From positions 50,973,336 through 51,037,335 of the forward strand of contig CM077006.1 of the NCBI GenBank assembly GCA_039090855.1: a DNA stretch of 64,000 nucleotides. The letters run 5' to 3'. A program made the translations under genes and the position numbers. The DNA comes from Macrothele yani (Eukaryota; Arthropoda; Arachnida; Araneae; Macrothelidae). The notes beneath the pieces are model-generated. The model searched no databases and had not been told where the DNA came from. It was given only the letters and a program-made list of their open reading frames with translations. Shown one piece after another: positions 56,295-64,000 of this stretch. The stretch's first letter is position 1. Every line of letters starts with the position of its first letter.

Positions 56295-58680
56295 CACTGG
56301 TCGGCATGAAAATCGGTCCTGACACCATTCCTTCTGATTCCTATGTAAAACAACCTCCCGAAGCCGAATATGACCCCCGTTTTCCCCCATCACCCACCGT
56401 TTTCGGGGGAGGCCCCCCACCTAATTTTATCACTTTCTGATAATTTGGAGGGATGAAAAGGATTATTTCAGCCTTTACATTTCTTCTGAGGAGCTACAGA
56501 GGTGAAAAGTTATAAAACATGAACATCTGTATAAAGGAGGTATATTTGGGGGGATTTGCCCCCCCTCCCCCCAATTGTAAAGAAATCATTACAAATGATT
56601 GTTTTTTTCGTTTTTTTGGCGCTTCTTAAAACTGCTTATAAATTTTACTTTGATTGTAAAGTTGGCGATCAGGACAAGAATTGGGCTCCCACAGTTTGCT
56701 GCACTACTTTTTACAGTAGCTTGACCACATGGCTCAAAGGTACCCGTAAATCAATGCCATTTGCTGTGCCCATGGTTTGCCGCGAACCTCGCTGTCATCT
56801 CACAGATTGTTACTTTTGTATGACTTCCACCGTCGGGTTATCTAGCAACAAAAGTAAGCATACAATTCAGTATCCTAATATCCCTTCAGCTCTAAGACCA
56901 GTTCCTCACAACGAATCATTGCCAATCCCAGTGCCCCCAAAAACCTATACTCTAGAGCCAGAAACGGATGTGACATACTTTGAGCCACAGCTTGGACCAT
57001 CACATGATACGTCCACCGATGATGAAGAGTGTTCTGCTGATTCAGCTCATCGAAAATCTCACCTCGTTACTCAGTCGGAATTGAATGATCTCGTCAGGGA
57101 TTTGGAGTTACCTAAGACTAAATCTCAACTTCTTGGATCTCGACTTCAGCAGTGGAATCTCTTAGAAAAGGGCGTAAAAATCTCTTCTTACAGGACCAGA
57201 CAGTCAACCCTGCAATTACTTTTTTCGGAAGATGAAGGCTTAGTGTTCTGCCCTAATTCAAATGCATTGATGATAGAACTGAAGATGACATGTGACCCAG
57301 ACAAATGGCGACTGCTTATAGACTCATCAAAGACAAGCTTGAAAGTTGTCCTGTTGGCCAATGGGAATGAGCTACCATCAGTCCCGGTTGCATACTCTGT
57401 GGATATGAAGGAGACGTACGAAAACATCAGCCAAATCCTTGATAAAATCTGTTATCATGACTATAATTGGAAACTTTGCGCTGACTTAAAAGTTGTTGCT
57501 GTACTCGCGGGCCTGCAATCAGGCTTCACAAAATACTGCTGCTTCCTATGCAAATGGGACAGCCGAGCAAGAGACAAACATTACATCGTACGGAACTGGC
57601 CTCTGCGAGAAAGTTTTACTTCCGGTCAGAAAAATGTCGTTCATGATCCTCTGGTCCCGAAGGAAAATATTTACTTGCCGCCTTTGCACATCAAACTGGG
57701 ATTGATCAAACAGTTTGTGAAAACAATGGACAAGACAGGTGATGCATTTCAATTTTTGAAAAATAAATTTCCTCGTCTTAGTGAGACTAAAATCAAGGAA
57801 GGAGTTTTTGTGGGCCCCCAGATTAGACAACTTTTCAAAGATTCGACGTTTATTGAACACCTGAATCGAAAAGAAAAAAGAGCTTGGCTTGCATTCCAAA
57901 ACGTGTGTAACAACTTTTTGGGTAACAACAAAAGTGATGATTATGCCGCTCATGTCGAGGAATTGCTGTCAGCGTACTAGGCCATGGGATGTAACATGTC
58001 TCTTAAAGTGCATTTCCTGCACTCACACCTGGATTTCTTCCCTGAAAATTTAGGAGCCGTTTCCGATGAACACGGGGAACGATTCCATCAAGACATCAAT
58101 AAGATCGAGAGGACATTTTCAGGGAAGGGGAATACGAGCATGTTAGCAGATTACTGCTGGTGTTTGGTACGAGAAACTTCTACCTCAGGGTACAAAAGGA
58201 AAGCAAGCACCAAATGAAGGTACTTATCTTATTTATTTATTATACTTTACATTTGTATTTTACTTTATATATTATTCTTTACTGCTAAAATAAATAATCC
58301 TTTTCACCCCTCCAAATAAAATTCATGTCCATAACATATTACCGAAAATTGATAAAAAGATCATAAAAAATCGATCATTTTTAATGATTTCTTTAAAATT
58401 TGGGGGAGGGATCCCCCAAATCTACATCCTTGCTACAGATGTTCATGTTTTATAACTTTTCACCTCTGTAGCCCCTCAGAAGAAATGTAAAGGCTGAAAT
58501 AATCCTTTTCATCCCTCCAAATTATCGGATAGTGATAAAATTAGGTGGGGGGGCCTCCCCCGAAAACGGTGGGTGATGGGGGAAAACGAGGATCATATTC
58601 GGCTTCAGGAGGTCATTTTACATAAGAATCAGCAGGAATGGTGTCGGGGCTCAAAAAAATTTTTTTTTTGCCGACCAATG
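56295..58680 (+). mobile_element. DNA transposon with ~290-bp terminal inverted repeats
   Basis: It begins CACTGGTCGGCATGAAAA and ends TTTTGCCGACCAATG. The arms 56295-56590 and 58390-58680 are closely inverted copies (for example CCCACCGTTTTCGGGGGAGG at 56393 and its complement near 58555). TAA adjoins both sides (56292-56294 and 58681-58683), suggesting a 3-bp target duplication. Removing it restores the PLE 1 frame. I cannot assign a named superfamily with confidence. Confidence 0.8.
56556..58217 (+). pseudogene. Putative transposase of the long-TIR element, one nonsense codon
   Basis: The frame runs 56556-57980 (474 residues), has one TAG at 57978-57980, and continues in the same frame to 58217. 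Landmarks: KVGDQDKNWAPTVCCTTF, PMVCREPRCHLTDCYFC (Cys/His pattern), LNDLVRDLELPKTKSQLLGS, DPDKWRLLIDSSKTSLKVVL, FTKYCCFLCKWDSRARDKH, PPLHIKLGLIKQFVKTMDK, and after the stop LKVHFLHSHLDFFPENLG and SDEHGERFHQDI. This protein family is widespread in invertebrate genomes and is usually annotated only as uncharacterised. The conserved Asp, His and Glu residues suggest an RNase-H-like transposase, which is inference. The TAG stands where Lys is usual in the AYKAMGCNMSL stretch. The copy looks young. Confidence 0.75.
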
Positions 58681-59006
58681 TAATCAAAGATATCCCAAAA
58701 TTTGAAGACATTTTCGTATTGCAGAATCAGTACTGATCGAAAAAGATAGGGATCGTGTATGTAATCATAATGACCCAAATATACTTAATGAAAAATGGAA
58801 AGAACTAATAAAAATAGAACAAAAAAGGAAAAAATACTCCAGAAGAAAATAAAATATTAACTACAGTTCTTAACAGATGGAGCCACGGTGGCCATGTGTT
58901 CAATATGACGTGGGACATGAGGCCGACGCAAGAAATCGCTTCTCTCACTCACTCGCACTGTGATAGCAGGGCTGATACCAACTGGCCTCCAGATGATGAC
59001 CCTGGA

Positions 59007-59589
59007 TGGGTGGAAAGCTGCTCGGGGCAATCTACGTTGGGAACGGCAGAGGTGTGGTGCATGAATGAGTGTGTGTGATGAGTTTGTAAATAGAGGGCAA
59101 TGAGATAAGTTCGTTGTGAATAATTGTATTTTAGGCTTTTAAATGTTTCGTTTAGATGTTTTGGTGTTTGTAAATAGGAAGTTTGTTTATGGTTTCTGAA
59201 TGTTCATGTAATTAGGGTTTTTTTTTGTTTTGTTTTTTTAAGCCAAATAGATTACCGGTTAGGGTTATTCAAGTCAATGTAAATATAGGGTTTTTAAAGT
59301 ATAAAAGAGGTTTCTTGGACCAACGTATCAGTTCTGCAGTATAGGTTAATAAATTGCTCTCACAGTCAAATAAAAGAACATGTTGAAGACAACATAAAAA
59401 ACCACCGCACCAACGGCCAAAACCAACCGTGGATATTAAAATGGAAGTTAACGTGCAAAGAAATGTATGCTTTTCTGAGAGAATGGACCTACTGGTTAGG
59501 GTAAGTTCACTCTCATTGCTCTTATTAAAGTAATTGTAGGCAAGTAAATTTTTGATTAGTTATAGTGATACTGTGACTTGTCAAACAAG
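59007..59589 (+). repeat. PLE 1 terminal repeat, plus element 3' copy
   Basis: It matches 53413-53985 in the same orientation. The sequence just upstream (58870-59006) contains GATGATGACCCTGGATGGG, which resembles a decayed hammerhead region. Confidence 0.85.
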
Positions 59590-60131
59590 AAATTCATCTC
59601 CCATTTCATTGCAAGATTTTGTGGCTCTGCGAAATCACTCCCCCTTTCACTAACAACCAGTTTTACACCATCAATCCATCTTATTATTTGGTCTTCCCCT
59701 TGGTCTGATCAGCTGTTTTAGAGTGTAACTCCTGTTGGAGGAATATGTCCTCTGCCATGGGTCATAATTCCTTTTCAAATCAACTAGAAGCCTGGACCTT
59801 GACATCCCAGATTCTGTTGTTGTTTATATTTGTATCTTTTCAGATTTTTTCAGGTGAGTGCGTTTATTTCTGATTTGAACACCATTCACAGTATATACAC
59901 TCGTGGACAATGAAATTTGTTCACCTAGAAGAAAACATGCTACAACCGCAAAACTTTGCAAATAACTAGAGTGTGCTTGTATGCAAATGATCCACGTATG
60001 GTGCGATTGCACATGACTGCACACCCTGTGGTGGCACTGCAAGCACGAACCTGCAGCCTTATAAACTGGTGTGTAGTCTGTTATAACCTGCAGCCTTATA
60101 AACTGGCATGTAGTTTGGGATCTCAGAAACA

Positions 60132-61215
60132 TTAGCAAAGAAGACTCTTAACTTCTTTATTCTGACTTACTGCTTGAGCCATTATTAAGTTAAGTTGGTT
60201 AGCGTAACAGTGAACAAAGTATGCATGCAGATAAACGTCACTTAGGATAGTTTGTACGCCCAAATGTCGACCACTCATAACTCTGGCTCCATCGGAGCTT
60301 TGTGAAATTACTTTTTCCCTTTGCTCCCCAACAACTTCCTGTAGAACATTCTTAATGCAAGCAGCCACAGCGGAGGCATCATGATTGCGAGGATTTAAGA
60401 AAGTGCAAAATCTCTCAACTGGTTTTTTGTTGGGTAGCACATATCTTAGGACAACTACTAATTGAAACAGAGGAAACATCAGTGATCTCATCAGCAATAA
60501 TAGAAACTTAATCGGCAGCATATGTTTCCTCCGAAATCTTTCTCCTTCATGCACACAACATGCAATCTAACAAATCATTCTGTAAATCTTTCGATGTACC
60601 CTTAAAAACAGTGGCCATACTGAAATGCTTCTTCAAAACATTGTCAAGAACTGATGCAAAGTCGATTAAACCCATGAATATACCTGCATTGCTCAATTCA
60701 GTTGTCTCATCATGTCCTCTAAGAGCTAACTTGAACTCTCCACAAAATTTAATGCAGTCAATAACCTTTGAGAGAACATAGCGTTTTTTCCTCACTTGAT
60801 CATTATGATGTTCTGTATTTCTCCTGAAAGCCTCACTGAGTTGCTCTCTAATTTCTATTTTGCCCAGTACTGAGATATCAAGGCAAGCGTTGATGTGAGC
60901 ACTGGATACCTCATGTCTCTTTATTTTTTGGGATAAATGTCCTAAATCCAACACACCTGTTTTTGTCCAGGTGGCGTCTCTCCCCTTAGCAAACAGCAAA
61001 CACAGAAAGCAATAAAATCAATTATGATCACAACCACAAATCCAGTTGTTTCTGTCATGCATCACTGTATTAAACAAACGGCAATATTATTTCCCTCTCA
61101 CACTTTGCTTCTATATAATATTTAAAGCGGGGACTGGTCCACCTAATTCTTGAATCCTGCATTTCTCTTCGAGTGGCAGCATAGAGAAGTCTGTTTCCCA
61201 AAGAAACTTCACACT
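60132..61215 (-). pseudogene. hAT transposase (ZMYM1-like, DUF4371 type), partial
   Basis: From 60999 down the minus strand: DATWTKTGVLDLGHLSQKIK, KFCGEFKLALRGHDETTELS, AGIFMGLIDFASVLDNVLKK, ATVFKGTSKDLQNDLLDCML, then in another frame KPVERFCTFLNPRNHDASAV, QSSDGARVMSGRHLGVQT and AYFVHCYANQLNLIMAQAVS. A diverged zinc-finger part is weakly readable up to about 61215. The C-terminal third and dimerisation region are missing. Frameshifts occur near 60550 and 61000. It is not the same subfamily as the element at 30650-33521. Element ends were not found. Confidence 0.8.
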
Positions 61216-61620
61216 GTTCATTTTAGAGCAGAACACACAAGCACTTTTAGACTCACCTCACACACAATACCCACAGAACAACAATCAATCAATTAACTGA
61301 TTTGCACCCACTGAAACTTAAATAAACAGTTAAATGATACCACTTCTAAACTTACATTTTTACAGTCCTGAAGAACTGTAAATCTTTCACTTCCATAAAC
61401 TGTAAATGACACCCCAAAATCTTGAGCTGTTCTGTTAGCCACTGTCGCATGAATTCTAACAGAAGAATCACTGCCACCCTTGACCTCATTCAAAAGGCAA
61501 CATCACCAAATCACCTGACTTCCTCCATGAGCAATGGCTTCACATCTCCAAACCAAGGGTGCTCATCAGCTGGATACATCACTCTTATCGCTGCAAGGTC
61601 ACGCAACAACTTCTCACAAT

Positions 61621-61797
61621 GTTAAAGCTATTTCCCGCTCTCAAAGTGACAGCTTCCTGACCATCACATTTGGAAGGCCAGTTGGGTTCATTTCTGCATT
61701 TGCTCACAAAGCTAAAGCTATTCCCCGCTCCCAAAGTGAAAGCTTCCTGACCATCGCATTTGGAAGGCCAGTTGGGTTCATTTCTGCATTTGAACCC
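61621..61797. repeat. Tandem duplication, unit about 90 bp, two copies
   Basis: The unit starts GTTAAAGCTATTTCCCGCTC at 61621 and repeats from about 61711 as GCTAAAGCTATTCCCCGCTC. Each includes GGAAGGCCAGTTGGGTTCAT. The copies are about 93% alike. The surrounding 61216-62170 shows no recognised gene. Confidence 0.85.
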
Positions 61798-62169
61798 GGC
61801 TGAGATTTCGATGTAAAAAGGACCTGCAGAGGCAGAAAATGAACTAAAACTGGGCATAGCAATGAGTCAGCTGAGACCGGGGATTAGGATAAACATAAAA
61901 ATATGCCTGAAGTGATATTAAAAGTAATAATTTTTCTAAAATAAAATTCACTTATGGGGTTCACTAAACCACTGAACCTATAGCATGCACCGCTACTGGA
62001 CATCTGTCAAATGCCTTTCCCTGAACTACACAATTAATACTTTTACCAGTTAGACCTAAAATCATAGATTTAAACTTTACATTTATCATTATTACAAATT
62101 CTTCACGTTGTACTCAACTGGTAAGATTACTGTAAGCTGTGGACCCCTCTTAGGTCGTAATATCCAGTC

Positions 62170-62780
62170 ATCAGCATGCAGCAAATTGCTGATTTACTAG
62201 ATTTGCGTGTCTCAACATCTGTTACTTAGTGACATTTTTTGAGGAAGCTTATCCATAGAAATTAAAAATAGTAGTGGAGTAGTAGTGGAGACAACTTAGA
62301 TTCTTCCCGTGTCCCTGAGTAAATCTCAGACCACTTACCACTATTTCCCTTAAGCCTGACAAATATGACTTCTGGAGTACTTACAGGCTTTTGAATGGCT
62401 CCAGTAACTTGCCTTTCACACCATAACTTCTTAATACACTGAAGAACTTGTTTTTAGGGCCCCTGTCAAACACATTTTCCAAATGAGTGATCATGAAACT
62501 CTTCAGAAAGATGTCTGAGTGCAGAAGTATTATCCTAACATCCTCTCCAATTCCTGAAATCACTGTCCTTCACTCAGCTTACCTTTCACTACCTTTCTAA
62601 GTGTATTACTCAATATTTCTCCATAAACTTTGAAAGGCACACTAAATGATGAGGGCACTTCTTGTTCCCTTGCATGTAAATTGGCACTATAATTAGCCTT
62701 TGCAAGTCTTCAAGAATCAAGGCAGTTTTGCATGCTAACTGGAAAGTTCCATTAACTAATAGGTACCAGTTATTTCACTT
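62170..62780 (-). pseudogene. LINE reverse transcriptase remnant (third family)
   Basis: Broken minus-strand frames read ENVFDRGPKNKFFSVLRSYG and VKGKLLEPFKSL, then SPLLLLIFINMDKLPQKM and LLHADDWILRPKRG. These correspond to the AFDxVxH...LxxYGVxGxL, SPLLFxIYIN and ADD boxes of a jockey- or CR1-like LINE. Many stops are present. It is unlike the two LINE families elsewhere in the window. Confidence 0.65.
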
Positions 62781-63161
62781 ATGCTTAACTACTTCTGGAT
62801 TAATTTAATCAGAACCTACTTACTGCTCTGCTACTCTAAAAATCGAATAGGGTCTCTTACTTAAATGAAGTCAATAATTGCCCTATTATTATTCTCACCA
62901 CTCACATCTAAATCATCATTCACTAACTGTTCACTTGTTTCTAAATTTTCATGCAGAGATCTTTTAAAATATCCCTTCTGTCTGTTCAGTATATCCTCCT
63001 GTGACAGCTGAAACTGAACTTCTTCATCTGTTAAACCTGAACTAAGTCTGCCCTCCTTTCTTTAAAAGTTTAATTAGATTCCAAACTACTTTAGGAACAT
63101 TTTGGAAGTTCCCTTCCACATACTGCACAAAGTCTTTCCACAATAAACTTCAGCATTTTTA

Positions 63162-63178
63162 ACACACACACACACACA
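63162..63178. repeat. (CA)n microsatellite
   Basis: A short CA run. The region 62781-63644 otherwise shows AT-rich intron sequence leading to the acceptor of exon d. Confidence 0.85.
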
Positions 63179-63644
63179 CCTAACACTTTTATGTGTATTT
63201 GGGGAAACTAAAGTTATAGAAAAGTAATTTGATTTTCTGGTAATATCTAAATGCCTTACTGTTATATGCAAAAGGTATTTAAATGAAGCATTCATAAAGA
63301 TGAAACTCTATTTTATTTTTTTGTACTGCTTTACGCATTTTGCAATGAAGCCTTTTTTTACTTATTGTAGGGAAATCAAACCTCTAGCCCATCCCTTTTT
63401 ATTCCTTGCTTCCTGTAATGCCTTAAAAGTCAACTGACAGTCACACAAAATGCAAAACTCAGTTGAACTAATTTCTTTTTGCATGCTTAGAAAGACTGAA
63501 GAAATAATTTACTTCTTCCATTCTTTGTGCCTATTATGAGGCTTACAAAATATGTTGAAACTTTGTGAAACAATCACACTGTGTGTGTGCTGGTATAAAT
63601 TTTCTTAATTTTCTGTAATGTTTGATATTCATTTTCTCTTGTAG

Positions 63645-64000
63645 TGCATTAAAAGTATCCCACATGAAGCTGTTTCTCATATACTGAAGAATATATTGGC
63701 TGAGATTGAAGATGAGAAAGAAGACTACTACATTCTGAGCAGTGTACTTGAAGCTGTCCTACTGAAATTATTGAATGTTCAGCCTTCACCTGTACTTAAA
63801 GGACCTCGAGAGGTTCACCCAAAATTGAGCTTTCCATTTTTTTACATTCCATCAGAGAAGTTAATTGGCTCAAAGCCAGAAACTTCATTAGAGAATGCCA
63901 CTGATAACCAAGGACTTAATGGAGAAACTGCAAATGAAGAGTTGGAGCCTTCCTTTAGTGATTTGCTGAATGCTGCCCTGGAATTTAAAACTAAAGCAGT
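63645..64000 (+). CDS. Exon of the unidentified host gene (exon d, runs off the window)
   Basis: The acceptor ATTTTCTCTTGTAG precedes 63645. The frame is open for all 118 codons to the window end: CIKSIPHEAVSHILKNILAE, IEDEKEDYYILSSVLEAVLL, KLLNVQPSPVLKGPREVHPK, LSFPFFYIPSEKLIGSKPET, then an acidic low-complexity linker and ELEPSFSDLLNAALEFKTKA. Phase 0 fits exon c. The first 50 residues look like amphipathic helices, as in HEAT/ARM-type proteins. The gene continues downstream. The protein is not recognised. Confidence 0.85.

Larger units (their letters stand above)
56130..58850 (+). pseudogene. PLE 1 GIY-YIG endonuclease (plus element), split
   Basis: The first half at about 56140-56290 reads GVYEIPITGIPPISNIGSTK. 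It is cut by the DNA transposon at 56295. The second half resumes at 58681 with AATCAAAGATATCCCAAAATT, corresponding to the NQRHPKFED region, and ends near 58850. Stops are also present. Confidence 0.75.
49828..59591. mobile_element. Head-to-head pair of long Penelope-like elements (PLE 1)
   Basis: The minus-strand element (49828-53412) and the plus-strand element (53413-59591) meet at their 5' ends. Each has a terminal repeat (pLTR) at both ends, a reverse transcriptase and a GIY-YIG domain. A 10-bp direct repeat ATTCATCTCC flanks the whole pair (49818-49827 and 59592-59601), so both appear to have entered together. The plus 3' end runs about 55 bp further than the minus one. A DNA transposon (56295-58680) later entered the plus element. 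Confidence 0.85.

Noticed and set aside
58960..59030. Hammerhead ribozyme in PLE 1
   Set aside because: GATGATGACCCTGGATGGG followed by TGGAAAGCT resembles the other motifs, but the core lacks CUGA and the cleavage position is G. At best it is decayed.
1..64000. CRISPR array, prophage or bacterial operon
   Set aside because: No regularly spaced short direct repeats, no ribosome-binding-site-led gene clusters, and clear eukaryotic splice sites and transposons.

Overview
The window looks like an intron-rich, AT-rich, repeat-crowded stretch of an invertebrate animal genome. An arthropod is the best guess, from the mix of mariner, Tc1, hAT, pogo, RTE-type LINE and Penelope-like elements; the sequence alone does not settle the taxon. 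No viral, CRISPR, rRNA or operon-like content is seen. Almost all recognisable coding sequence belongs to decayed transposable elements.

Host gene: four short open segments on the + strand (11734-11863, 21718-21893, 35147-35276, 63645 to the window end) have good splice sites and fully compatible phases. They look like consecutive exons of one unidentified protein, separated by introns of about 9.9, 13.3 and 28.4 kb. The introns hold the mobile elements.

Layout. 1-11.7 kb: a TTAA-flanked foldback transposon, a tRNA-derived SINE with target duplication, a hAT remnant with 8-bp duplication, and a mariner split by an RTE-type LINE. 13-21 kb: a hAT element carrying a minisatellite and itself invaded by a Tc1 copy and a LINE tail, plus MITEs. 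24.2-26.5 kb: two large inverted repeats with hammerhead-ribozyme-like motifs. 27-35 kb: an old LINE copy, a mariner with intact ends, a 2.9-kb hAT with 8-bp duplication and MITEs. 35.9-44.8 kb: a pogo/Tigger-like element that acts as host to a second LINE, which in turn contains an inverted Penelope dimer and a reverse-oriented RTE LINE. 45.7-47 kb: a hAT MITE. 48.8-49.1 kb: a miniature hammerhead inverted repeat. 49.8-59.6 kb: two long Penelope-like elements head to head, one of them interrupted by a DNA transposon with long terminal inverted repeats. 60-63.6 kb: hAT and LINE remnants.

Most notable pattern: all five Penelope-like or hammerhead-bearing loci in this window are inverted pairs with their 3' ends pointing outward. 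Three are flanked by clear 10-12 bp direct repeats, as if each pair inserted as one unit. The hammerhead motifs share an unusual layout: the CUGANGA core, one extra nucleotide, stem II, GAA, then a self-complementary segment in place of a normal stem III. This fits the small Penelope-associated hammerheads known to cleave as dimers. The inverted-dimer insertion habit and its possible link to ribozyme pairing is the part most worth checking.
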